Source: Alphaproteobacteria bacterium (GTDB taxonomy: Bacteria; Pseudomonadota; Alphaproteobacteria; Sphingomonadales; Emcibacteraceae). From it: a stretch of 16,202 nucleotides of DNA. Positions 8,429 through 15,003 of the stretch are shown here, piece after piece (the stretch's first letter is position 1; each line of letters begins with the position of its first letter). The translations under genes were made by a program, and so were the position numbers. The stretch is from contig NVTJ01000011.1 of NCBI GenBank assembly GCA_002401545.1, forward strand, positions 1 through 16,202, in the 5' to 3' direction. Below the pieces are notes generated by a model. That model ran no database searches and was not told the DNA's origin. It was given only the letters and a program-made list of their open reading frames with translations.

Positions 8429-8472
8429 GCTCTGAAACTCCGAGAATAAATCCACAGAGCCAGTTCAAGCTC
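8429..8472 (-). promoter_or_regulatory. Competing stem-loops around the sdaA ribosome binding site
   Basis: On the sdaA transcript GCUCUG (8460-8455) can pair with CAGAGC (8434-8429), directly before the start codon. This puts the GGAG Shine-Dalgarno sequence (8441-8438) in a 20-base loop. The same GCUC can instead pair with GAGC at 8472-8469. The two pairings exclude each other. The stems are short (6 and 4 bp), so this may be chance. Confidence 0.3.
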
Positions 8473-8483
8473 CTGCGACCCTT

Positions 8484-8630
8484 TTATTTGCTATTCAGGC
8501 CTTTATCAACCGATTTGATATGATCAAGCACCCGAAACCATTTATTGGTCTGGCATATCTGCATTGCCTGCGAGCGTCCCAGTCTGCGGATCAGCTGCCT
8601 TGCCAATGCTTCAACCGTTTCATCTGCCAT
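8484..8630 (-). CDS. Small unknown protein upstream of sdaA (48 residues)
   Basis: A 49-codon frame starts at ATG 8630 with AGG eight bases upstream (AGGTAAAGAC before ATG) and ends in TAA. The product begins MADETVEALARQLIRRLG and ends VDKGLNSK. It has two likely amphipathic helices around a GRSQAMQIC segment, one Cys (26) and a WFRVLDHI segment. There is no signal peptide or membrane span, so it should be cytosolic. I do not recognise the family with certainty. It lies on the same strand as sdaA, 56 bases upstream and with no strong terminator between, so co-transcription is likely. It was found by reading the gap and falls below usual ORF length cut-offs. Its ordered residue pattern and ribosome binding site favour a real gene. 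Confidence 0.65.
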   Translation of the reverse strand: MADETVEALARQLIRRLGRSQAMQICQTNKWFRVLDHIKSVDKGLNSK

Positions 8631-8969
8631 GTCTTTACCTACGCTTTCACTCACTTTGAATAAGCCATACTGTTAACATGCATAATATTACCCGTCATTG
8701 TGGCAATTTTAAGCCAGCCAGATTTGAACATCCTGTTTCTGGCCACCGTTTACGCCTCATAGGAAGCTCTGTCAACGACTAAGTCATTTTTCTGGATGGT
8801 GAAATTTCCAGCCTTGGCACTTCTGTGCCACATTGCGGCAAAAACCGGATATTCCCCAAAAATGGTCCCGCGTCCTTAGGACCATCCTGTGAAACTTTAT
8901 ATTTGTCCGGCAGGGTTCAATATGCTACAGCCATAGACTAGAGCAGGATATAATCTGGAATAAATTTCT
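8631..8969. promoter_or_regulatory. Divergent intergenic region between the small gene/sdaA and lrp
   Basis: No protein gene was seen in these 339 bases; a 34-codon plus-strand frame at 8678 has no ribosome binding site. They should hold the promoters for the leftward small gene plus sdaA and for the rightward lrp. A possible leftward promoter is TTAAAA, 16 bases, TAATAT (around 8688-8715), four of six matches each. A perfect TATAAT lies at 8949-8954, 15 bases before the lrp start, but has no good -35 element, as in activator-dependent promoters. Confidence 0.4.
8792..8885. repeat. Cluster of three inverted repeats
   Basis: Three perfect dyads lie within 94 bases. They are CTGGA/TCCAG at 8792-8811 (10-base loop), TGGCAC-TTCT-GTGCCA at 8815-8830, and ATGGTCC/GGACCAT at 8862-8885 (10-base loop). 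On the minus strand the last is followed by TTTTT, which gives it the form of a weak terminator or attenuator for leftward transcripts. They could be operators or a structured leader. The middle one resembles half of a sigma-54 site, but the spacing to a TGC element is wrong. Confidence 0.45.
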
Positions 8970-9464
8970 ATGCATAATGAAAGCCAAAGACCGCCGGACA
9001 GAATTGACCAGAACATCCTGAATATACTTCAGAAAGATGGCCGTATATCCAACGTCAAACTGGCCCAGACCATTAACTTGAGCCCCACCCCGTGTCTGGA
9101 ACGGGTCAGGCGGCTGGAAAAAGACGGCTATATAAAAGGCTATGTCGCCCTGCTTGATCCGGAATTGCTCGGTGCGGCGCTGGTGTCTTTCATTGAAGTA
9201 TCCCTTGACCGGACAACAATATCTGCACTGGAGACTTTTCGCACAGAAATCCGCAAAATGGAAGAGGTTCAGGAATGCCATATGGTCGCGGGGGGATTTG
9301 ACTATCTAATCAAGGTCAGAACCCGTGATATGATCCATTACCGGAAATTCCTCGGCGAAAAACTGTCAAGCCTCTCCCACATCAGCAGCACCCATACCTA
9401 TATGGTTATGGAAGAAGTCAAAGCCACCAGTGCCATCGCCATCCCCGACAATCAAGATCCTTGA
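8970..9464 (+). CDS. Lrp/AsnC-family transcriptional regulator
   Basis: The 164-residue product has the standard Lrp layout. An N-terminal helix-turn-helix covers about residues 12-60 (DQNILNILQKDGRISNVKLA, then the recognition helix in LSPTPCLERVRRLE). A C-terminal RAM ligand-binding domain covers about 65-150 (CHMVAGGFDYLIKV at 103-116). Such proteins form octamers and sense amino acids. Orthologues next to proline or branched-chain genes (PutR, BkdR) activate catabolism. It is divergent from the small gene and sdaA, with putA beyond, so sdaA, putA and its own gene are natural targets; this is inference. The ATG at 8970 has GGA ten bases upstream. The ferredoxin gene follows by 4 bases, suggesting one transcript. 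Confidence 0.93.
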   Translation: MHNESQRPPDRIDQNILNILQKDGRISNVKLAQTINLSPTPCLERVRRLEKDGYIKGYVALLDPELLGAALVSFIEVSLDRTTISALETFRTEIRKMEEVQECHMVAGGFDYLIKVRTRDMIHYRKFLGEKLSSLSHISSTHTYMVMEEVKATSAIAIPDNQDP

Positions 9465-9468
9465 AATT

Positions 9469-9786
9469 ATGATATTAATTACTTTTATTTCTCCTGATGA
9501 GAAGAGAGCCGCCGTCGCCGCAGAGAATGGTGAGACATTAATGGAAGTGGCGGTGCGCAATGACATCCCCGGTATTGATGCGGACTGTGAGGGTGGCTGC
9601 GCCTGTGCCACCTGCCATGTCCTGATCCCTGATTCCTTTAAGAATGCCCTGCCCGTCATGGATGAAGATGAACAATATCTGCTGGATTTTCTCGACAACC
9701 GGCAAAAAAACAGCCGCCTCAGCTGTCAGATAGAAATCACTGACAAGCTGGACGGCATGGTGGTTACGGTTCCAGAGGCGGAATAG
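9469..9786 (+). CDS. [2Fe-2S] ferredoxin, adrenodoxin type
   Basis: The 105-residue product is a plant/adrenodoxin-fold electron carrier. The ligand pattern is C-x5-C-x2-C within DCEGGCACATCHV (the extra Cys inside the x5 is not a standard ligand), with a distal fourth Cys in RLSCQIEI. The CATCHV form is typical of the ferredoxins that serve cytochrome P450 systems or iron-sulfur assembly. I chose ATG 9469 because MILITFIS matches the first beta strand of the fold. An in-frame ATG at 9430 would overlap the lrp gene and add 13 unlikely residues. No partner reductase or P450 is in the window, so its redox partner is unknown. There is no clear Shine-Dalgarno, so translation may be coupled to lrp. 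Confidence 0.9.
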   Translation: MILITFISPDEKRAAVAAENGETLMEVAVRNDIPGIDADCEGGCACATCHVLIPDSFKNALPVMDEDEQYLLDFLDNRQKNSRLSCQIEITDKLDGMVVTVPEAE

Positions 9787-9801
9787 CGGCTAATAGCGGC
9801 T
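9782..9801. repeat. Perfect 10-bp tandem duplication at two convergent stops
   Basis: AATAGCGGCT occurs twice head to tail. The first copy carries the ferredoxin TAG stop. The TAG stop of the convergent His-rich gene is made at the junction of the two copies. Removing one copy would leave the ferredoxin intact but extend the opposite frame by 18 codons into the ferredoxin gene. Confidence 0.85.
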
Positions 9802-10179
9802 CAGATAAACACTTCTGCGATATAGGCCATCGGGGTATAACTGCAGCACAACGCCATAGGGTGTTATGTGAATTTCCGGTTGAATATAAGCTATCCGGGG
9901 GGCCTTATATCTGCGGTAATTTGTCGCATAATGATTATGGGATTTCCTGTAATGCCGGCGGTTATGCTCATAGGCATGTCTGCGGTTATGCTTGCTAAAA
10001 TGCTTGCGGGTGTTCTTATAAGCATGCTTGCGTTCATGCTTGTTGAAATGCTTCTGCTCTTGCCTGTGGTCCTGCCCCTGAGCATGCCTGTGAGAACGGG
10101 CCGAAGCGGTGGTTGAGCCAAAAGCAACGGCTCCCATTAACAGGCTTGCCATCATCAGAATTTTTGTTGTCTTTTTCAT
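9790..10179 (-). CDS. Secreted His/Arg/Lys-rich octapeptide-repeat protein
   Basis: The 129-residue product has an N-terminal signal peptide (basic MKKTTK, hydrophobic 7-21, likely cut after TTASA at 27). The mature region is strongly basic and has 14 His. Residues 43-74 are four copies of an eight-residue unit, K/R-H-x-x-K/E-x-x-R (KHFNKHER, KHAYKNTR, KHFSKHNR, RHAYEHNR), with a decayed fifth at 75-82. A C-terminal section (about 93-129) is Tyr- and Pro-containing and may form a small beta unit. AAGG is eight bases before ATG 10179. The family is not recognised. A periplasmic metal-binding or polyanion-binding role fits the composition but is a guess. It lies downstream of mmsB on the same strand but probably has its own transcript, since the 86-base gap has room for a promoter. 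Confidence 0.8.
   Translation of the reverse strand: MKKTTKILMMASLLMGAVAFGSTTASARSHRHAQGQDHRQEQKHFNKHERKHAYKNTRKHFSKHNRRHAYEHNRRHYRKSHNHYATNYRRYKAPRIAYIQPEIHITPYGVVLQLYPDGLYRRSVYLSRY
9958..10053 (-). repeat. Tandem repeat coding for octapeptides
   Basis: This 96-base block holds two 48-base units that differ at roughly a quarter of positions, each encoding two octapeptides. The AAGCAT hexamer (Lys-His) recurs through it. The higher-order 16-residue unit suggests the array grew by duplication of a two-octapeptide block. Confidence 0.75.
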
Positions 10180-10265
10180 CGTCTGTACCTTTCATCTCGT
10201 TGTGAATGGTTACAGAATATAAAAAACCGCCTTAATCATTCCTGAATAGCTTGCACGCCTTCTGT

Positions 10266-11162
10266 TCATGTTAGGGATTTGTCTCGCAACATATTGATAA
10301 TACCAGAGAAATCCATGTCATCGGCGCTCATATCGCTGAATTTTTCATAGAGATCCCGTGACATGGCGCCAAGAGGCGTGCTCACCCCGGCGGATACAGC
10401 CGCGTCCTGGGCAAGGCGTAAATCCTTTAACATCATGGCCGCCGCAAAGCCCGCCTTATAGTCATGATTGGCCGGGGACGTCAGCACAGGACCGGGTACC
10501 GGACAATAGGACGTCAGGGACCAGCATTGACCCGATGCCTTGGACGATATGGCAAACAGCTTGTCTGCCTCAAGCCCCAGCTTTTCAGCCAGAACAAAAG
10601 CCTCGGAAACGGAAATCATCTGAATGCCCAGCATCATGTTATTACATATTTTGGCCGCCTGACCCGTTCCAGCCATGCCCGCATGAATGATATTGGCCCC
10701 CATATCATCAAGATAAGGTTCCGCTGCGGCAAAAGCATCTTCCGTACCACCCACCATAAATGTGAGACTGCCCGCCGCCGCCGCCGCCACACCGCCGGAT
10801 ACCGGGGCATCAACCATTGCCATACCCGCGTCCGTGGCGGCGGTAACAACCTCACGCGCACTGTCCACATCAATGGTTGAGCAATCCATCATTATGGTGC
10901 CTTTTGCCGCCGCCGCGATCAGGCCATTGTCGCCAAGATAAACCGACTTCACATGCCCGCCCGCCGGCAGCATGGTGATCACCGCGTCCACATCTGTGAC
11001 CGCATCTATCGCATTTGAGGCGGCTCTGGCCCCCTCTGCGCAGATATCCACCACCACCTGTGCGTTAAGGTCAAAAACCTTGAGTTCATGACCGGCCTTG
11101 AGGATGTTGCGGGCCATGCCGCCGCCCATATTGCCCAGGCCGATAAATCCAACTTTTGCCAT
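10266..11162 (-). CDS. mmsB: 3-hydroxyisobutyrate dehydrogenase
   Basis: The enzyme oxidises 3-hydroxyisobutyrate with NAD to methylmalonate semialdehyde in valine breakdown. The 298-residue product has the Rossmann motif GFIGLGNMGGGMA (5-17), the substrate-binding segment DAPVSGGVAAAAAGSLTFMV (118-137), the catalytic Lys171 in GQAAKICNNMML, and the WSLTSYCPVPG segment typical of true 3-hydroxyisobutyrate dehydrogenases rather than tartronate semialdehyde reductases. A longer in-frame start at 11219 would overlap the previous gene. ATG 11162 has GGAG eight bases upstream and follows the hydrolase stop by one base, so translation is probably coupled. It is the last gene of the operon. A T6 run follows downstream at about 10219-10224 on the minus strand, without a good hairpin. 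Confidence 0.95.
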   Translation of the reverse strand: MAKVGFIGLGNMGGGMARNILKAGHELKVFDLNAQVVVDICAEGARAASNAIDAVTDVDAVITMLPAGGHVKSVYLGDNGLIAAAAKGTIMMDCSTIDVDSAREVVTAATDAGMAMVDAPVSGGVAAAAAGSLTFMVGGTEDAFAAAEPYLDDMGANIIHAGMAGTGQAAKICNNMMLGIQMISVSEAFVLAEKLGLEADKLFAISSKASGQCWSLTSYCPVPGPVLTSPANHDYKAGFAAAMMLKDLRLAQDAAVSAGVSTPLGAMSRDLYEKFSDMSADDMDFSGIINMLRDKSLT

Positions 11163-11163
11163 C

Positions 11164-12219
11164 TTATATCTCCAGTTCCTGTATGCCCAGATTTTCAAAA
11201 TGCGCCGCAACCATATCACCCGTCACATCTTCTACTGTCGCCGGGTTCCATGCGGGGTTCTGGTCCTTATCGATGAGGACGGCCCGCACGCCTTCATAAA
11301 AATCGCTCTGATAGGATACAATATGGCTGACAATGCGGTATTCCATTTTCATGGCCTCATTAAAATCAAGCGCCACGCCACGTGTAATCTGTTCAATGAT
11401 CACTTTCATGCTGACGGGAGACATTTTTTTGAGTTTGACAAGGGTTTTGCCGGCCCAGTCATGATCTATGGCCTCCAGATGATCCAGAATATCCTCAATG
11501 GTTTCTTCGCCAAAGGCGGCATCAATCAAATCCCGAAATTCATCCAATGGGGCTGCGCCGGGGTCCACGGTAAATTCAGCAATCACCCGGTCTACATCAC
11601 TGGCATCCTCTATATCCGCCTCGGCCAGTGCAGAGACAAAGGCTTCGACCCTGTCAGACGTCATATAGGAGGTGCCAATACCGGCATAGAGAATATCCGC
11701 CCCGCGCAAACGCGCCCCTGTCAGCCCCAGATACAGGCCGAGCTTACCGGGAAGACGTGGCATGAAATAGCTGCCGCCCACGTCGGGAATCAGGCCAATG
11801 GCTGATTCCGGCATGGCGAAAAGACATCGCTCCGTGATAATTCGGTGGGAGCCATGAACCGACACCCCGACCCCGCCACCCATGGTGATACCATCAAGCA
11901 GGGCGATATAGGGTTTGGGGAAATGGTAAATCCGGCTGTTCATGACATATTCGGTGGCGAAGAATTCAGTGGCCTTGTGATGATCGTGCGGGCTGTTTTC
12001 CGCCAAAGTCTTCACATCGCCCCCGGCACAGAATGCTTTTTCTCCGGCCCCCTGAATGATCACCGCTTTGACGGCGTCATCTTCAGCCCATTTGATCAGG
12101 GCCTCATCCATAAGCAAGCACATAGCTGTGCTGAGCGAATTCAGGGCGCGGGGACGGTTCAGGGTGATAATGCCCAGGCATCCGCGATGTTCAAAAAGGA
12201 CTTCTGCTTCTGTGGTCAT
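11164..12219 (-). CDS. 3-hydroxyisobutyryl-CoA hydrolase
   Basis: This crotonase-fold thioesterase (HIBCH type) releases 3-hydroxyisobutyrate from its CoA ester in valine degradation. The 351-residue length is typical of HIBCH and longer than enoyl-CoA hydratases (about 260). Visible motifs are the oxyanion-hole segments AFCAGGDVK (62-70) and DGITMGGGVGVS (109-120), and the catalytic segment MPESAIGLIPDVGGSYF with Glu138 and Asp146. The C-terminal part (KMEYRI, DFYEGVRAVLIDKDQNPAWNP) is also characteristic of HIBCH. ATG 12219 has GGAG eight bases upstream. The start is two bases after the dehydrogenase stop. Hydratases share the fold, but the ESAIGLIPDVGGSYF signature argues for the hydrolase. 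Confidence 0.94.
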   Translation of the reverse strand: MTTEAEVLFEHRGCLGIITLNRPRALNSLSTAMCLLMDEALIKWAEDDAVKAVIIQGAGEKAFCAGGDVKTLAENSPHDHHKATEFFATEYVMNSRIYHFPKPYIALLDGITMGGGVGVSVHGSHRIITERCLFAMPESAIGLIPDVGGSYFMPRLPGKLGLYLGLTGARLRGADILYAGIGTSYMTSDRVEAFVSALAEADIEDASDVDRVIAEFTVDPGAAPLDEFRDLIDAAFGEETIEDILDHLEAIDHDWAGKTLVKLKKMSPVSMKVIIEQITRGVALDFNEAMKMEYRIVSHIVSYQSDFYEGVRAVLIDKDQNPAWNPATVEDVTGDMVAAHFENLGIQELEI

Positions 12220-12221
12220 CT

Positions 12222-13361
12222 TCAGGTCTCCAGAATATTTCGTGAAATGATCAGGCGCATGATCTCATTGGTGCCTTCCAGAATCTGATGCACCCTCACG
12301 TCACGCAGGAACCGCTCGATGGGATAGTCCGATACATAACCATAGCCGCCGTGAAGCTGCAAGGCCTCATTGACCACGCTAAAGCCGGTATCGGTTGCCA
12401 GCCGCTTGGCCATGGCGGCAAAATGAGTGGCGTCATGGGCTTGTGCGTCCACCTTTGAGGCCGCCTTGTGAAGCAGCAGCCGCGCCGCTTCCAACTCTGT
12501 CGCCATATCGGCAATGCGAAATTGCAGGGCCTGAAATTCATTCAGCCTTTTGCCAAACTGTTTACGCTCCGTCATATATTGCACGGTCAAATCCAGACAG
12601 ACCTGCGCTGCCCCCAGCGAACAGGCGCCAATATTCAGCCGCCCGCCATCAAGTCCCTTCATGGCAATCCTGAAGCCATCACCTTCGGCCCCCACCAGAT
12701 TTTCCTTATGAACCCGGCAATCCTCGAAAATCACCGAACAGGTTGGCTGACTGTGCCAGCCCATTTTCTTTTCCTGGGCACCAAAGCTCAGACCCGGCGT
12801 GCCGCGTTCCACCACAATGGTGCTAATGCCTTTGGGGCCAGCCTCTCCCGTGCGCACCATCACCACATAAATCTCGGAACGCCCGCCACCGGATATAAAG
12901 GCCTTCGTGCCGTTAAGAATATAATGATCACCGTCCAGGGTTGCCTTGGTCCTAAGCGACGCCGCATCGGACCCGGCGCCGGGTTCAGTCAGGCAATAGC
13001 TGGCGAAAAATTCCATGGTGGTCAGCTTGGGACAATATTTCCGGCGCAACGCATCGCTGCCGAAATTATCAATCATCCATGTGGCCATATTGTGAATGGA
13101 AAGATAAGCCGATGTCGAGGCGCAGCCTTTGGATAATTCCTCAAAAATTATCGCTGCATCAAGACGAGTCAGGGCCGAACCGCCCACATCCTCACCAATG
13201 TAAATACCGGCAAGACCGAGGGCGGCGGCTTTGCGCAGGGCATCGACCGGGAAAATATGGTCCCGGTCCCACATTTGCGCATGGGGGGAAAATTCATTTT
13301 CCGCAAAGACACGGGCCATCTCCTGAATGGCCCGCTGATCTTCGTTAAAATCAAAATCCAT
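12222..13361 (-). CDS. Isobutyryl-CoA dehydrogenase (acyl-CoA dehydrogenase)
   Basis: This FAD enzyme oxidises isobutyryl-CoA to methacrylyl-CoA. The 379-residue product has the acyl-CoA dehydrogenase signature CLTEPGAGSDAASLRT, the FAD-binding ERKQFGKRL and LQLHGGYGY segments, and the catalytic Glu (about 362) in HQILEGTNEIMR. From MGWHSQPT to DMATELEAARLL it closely resembles human ACAD8 as I recall it, which favours isobutyryl-CoA over isovaleryl- or short-chain-specific members. Three in-frame starts are stacked: GTG 13367, ATG 13364 and ATG 13361. AAGGA lies 2, 5 and 8 bases from them respectively, so I chose the last. It starts 31 bases after mmsA ends. Confidence 0.93.
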   Translation of the reverse strand: MDFDFNEDQRAIQEMARVFAENEFSPHAQMWDRDHIFPVDALRKAAALGLAGIYIGEDVGGSALTRLDAAIIFEELSKGCASTSAYLSIHNMATWMIDNFGSDALRRKYCPKLTTMEFFASYCLTEPGAGSDAASLRTKATLDGDHYILNGTKAFISGGGRSEIYVVMVRTGEAGPKGISTIVVERGTPGLSFGAQEKKMGWHSQPTCSVIFEDCRVHKENLVGAEGDGFRIAMKGLDGGRLNIGACSLGAAQVCLDLTVQYMTERKQFGKRLNEFQALQFRIADMATELEAARLLLHKAASKVDAQAHDATHFAAMAKRLATDTGFSVVNEALQLHGGYGYVSDYPIERFLRDVRVHQILEGTNEIMRLIISRNILET

Positions 13362-13392
13362 CATCACATTCCTTTTAAGAATATTGTATGAT

Positions 13393-14886
13393 CTATTTCA
13401 GGGTTGGGATAGAAAAATCTGCCTCAATTGTACTTTCCGCCCAGCGGGCTGTGACGGTTTTCACCTTGGTGTAGAAACGCATGCCCTCCTGACCATATTG
13501 GTTGTGATCACCAAAAGAAGATGCTTTCCAGCCACCAAAACTATGAAAGGCCAACGGCACCGGGATCGGCACATTGATACCAACCATGCCCACTTCCACC
13601 CGGTCGGCATAGGTGCGGGCCGCCGCCCCGCTCTGGGTAAAGATCGAGGTTCCGTTGCCATATTCATGGTCCGTCGCCAGGGCCAGCCCCTCTTCAAAGC
13701 TTTGCACCCGCATCAATTGCAGGACCGGGCCAAAGATTTCTTCCTTATAGGAGCGCATGTCTTTTTTGACATTATCAAACAAAGATCCGCCGAGGAAATA
13801 ACCCTCTTCATGGCCTTCCAAAACAAAATCACGGCCATCAATGAGCAGGTCCGCACCTTCATCAACACCCATCTGTATATAATTCATCACCTTTGCACGA
13901 TGTTCTTTGGTGACCAATGGCCCCATTTCCAGACCGGTTTCAAGACTGGTGCCGATTTTCAGCGCCTTGATGCGCGGCGTGAGCAGTTCAATGAGCTTGT
14001 CCGCCACTTCGTCACCGACACAAACCCCCACAGATATGGCCATGCAGCGTTCGCCCGCAGAGCCAAAAGCCGCCCCCATCAGGGCATTGGCTACGCCTTC
14101 CAGATTGGCGTCCGGCAGGATCAGCATGTGATTCTTGGCCCCGCCCATGGCCTGACAGCGTTTGCCGTTTTTGGTGGCGGTCTCGTAAACATAGCGGGCA
14201 ATCGGTGTGGAACCGACAAAACTCACCGCCTTGATGCGGCTATCATAGAGCAGGGTATCCACGGCAACCTTGTCACCATTGACCACATTGAACACCCCCG
14301 CCGGGCCACCTGCTTCAAGGAACAGTTCCGCAATGCGCATGGGACAGCCGGGATCTTTTTCAGAAGGCTTCATGACAAATGTATTGCCGGTGGCAATGGC
14401 CATGCCCGCCATCCATAACGGGATCATCGCCGGGAAATTAAACGGGGTAATGCCCGCCACAACACCCAGAGGCTTGCGCAGGGAATAAATATCAATGCCA
14501 TTTGCCACACTGTCGGAAAACTCACCCTTTTGCAGATGGGGAATACCACAGGCAAATTCAGCCACCTCAATACCGCGCAAAACAGACCCCATGGCATCCT
14601 CAATCACCTTGCCATGCTCTAATGAAACAAGCTCCGCAAGTTCCGCCTGATGCTCATACAGAAGGGCGGTAAAGCGGGTCATAATGCGCGAACGCTTCAA
14701 CACGGATGTGGCGGCCCATGCGGGGAAGGCGGCCTGTGCCGAGGCAATGGCATCTTCAACTTCGGACTTGGCTGCAAGGGGAACCTCGGCAGACTGAACC
14801 CCGGTTGACGGATTGAAAATTGGCGCGACGCGTCCGCTTGTGCCGGGCAGATGCTCACCACCGATATAATGAGTATATTGTTTCAT
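13393..14886 (-). CDS. mmsA: Methylmalonate-semialdehyde dehydrogenase (CoA-acylating)
   Basis: The enzyme converts methylmalonate semialdehyde, NAD and CoA to propionyl-CoA, CO2 and NADH; it can also act on malonate semialdehyde. The 497-residue aldehyde dehydrogenase has GITPFNFPAMIP, MKPSEKDP and the catalytic Cys281 in GSAGERCMAIS. Where hydrolytic aldehyde dehydrogenases have ELGGK with the general-base Glu, this one has QAMGGAKNH, the mark of the CoA-dependent MmsA class. It shares no frame with iolA neighbours such as inositol genes, and the operon fixes its role as valine catabolism. A TTG two codons upstream is possible, but ATG 14886 has AGGAA eight bases before it. It is the first gene of the operon. 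Confidence 0.96.
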   Translation of the reverse strand: MKQYTHYIGGEHLPGTSGRVAPIFNPSTGVQSAEVPLAAKSEVEDAIASAQAAFPAWAATSVLKRSRIMTRFTALLYEHQAELAELVSLEHGKVIEDAMGSVLRGIEVAEFACGIPHLQKGEFSDSVANGIDIYSLRKPLGVVAGITPFNFPAMIPLWMAGMAIATGNTFVMKPSEKDPGCPMRIAELFLEAGGPAGVFNVVNGDKVAVDTLLYDSRIKAVSFVGSTPIARYVYETATKNGKRCQAMGGAKNHMLILPDANLEGVANALMGAAFGSAGERCMAISVGVCVGDEVADKLIELLTPRIKALKIGTSLETGLEMGPLVTKEHRAKVMNYIQMGVDEGADLLIDGRDFVLEGHEEGYFLGGSLFDNVKKDMRSYKEEIFGPVLQLMRVQSFEEGLALATDHEYGNGTSIFTQSGAAARTYADRVEVGMVGINVPIPVPLAFHSFGGWKASSFGDHNQYGQEGMRFYTKVKTVTARWAESTIEADFSIPTLK

Positions 14887-15003
14887 GGTCAAAGTTCCTA
14901 TGTTAAATATTTAGCTGCAATACAGTTTACTAGAGACAAAAATGCATTTCTATGGCAAAATATTCACAAACGATCTGCAAAAATACACATAGGTTCTCTT
15001 TTA
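14887..15003. promoter_or_regulatory. Divergent mmsA / LysR-gene promoter region
   Basis: These 117 bases must hold the start signals for both directions. An imperfect dyad TGGCAAAATATTCACA (14953-14968) is LysR-operator-like. CTGCAA occurs at 14915-14920 and 14975-14980, and GCAAAA at 14955 and 14977, 22 bases or about two helical turns apart. I found no convincing sigma-70 pair on either strand, consistent with activator-dependent transcription. Confidence 0.45.

Noticed and set aside
8678..8782. 34-codon plus-strand frame in the lrp upstream gap
   Set aside because: No Shine-Dalgarno and no ordered residue pattern; it overlaps the likely promoter region.
8815..8830. Sigma-54-like TGGCAC element
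   Set aside because: The GG-to-GC spacing to the following TGCC is one base off the strict requirement, and a perfect palindrome explains the sequence better.
9430..9468. Longer ferredoxin start overlapping lrp
   Set aside because: The added 13 residues (MPSPSPTIKILEI) do not fit the fold, and MILITFIS is the expected first strand.
11163..11219. 19-codon upstream extension of mmsB
   Set aside because: It would overlap the end of the hydrolase gene, and the Rossmann strand begins at MAKVGFIG with a good ribosome binding site.
14851..15003. 51-codon upstream extension of the LysR frame
   Set aside because: It runs into the mmsA coding region on the other strand; the family N-terminus begins at MYDWNDLRFF.
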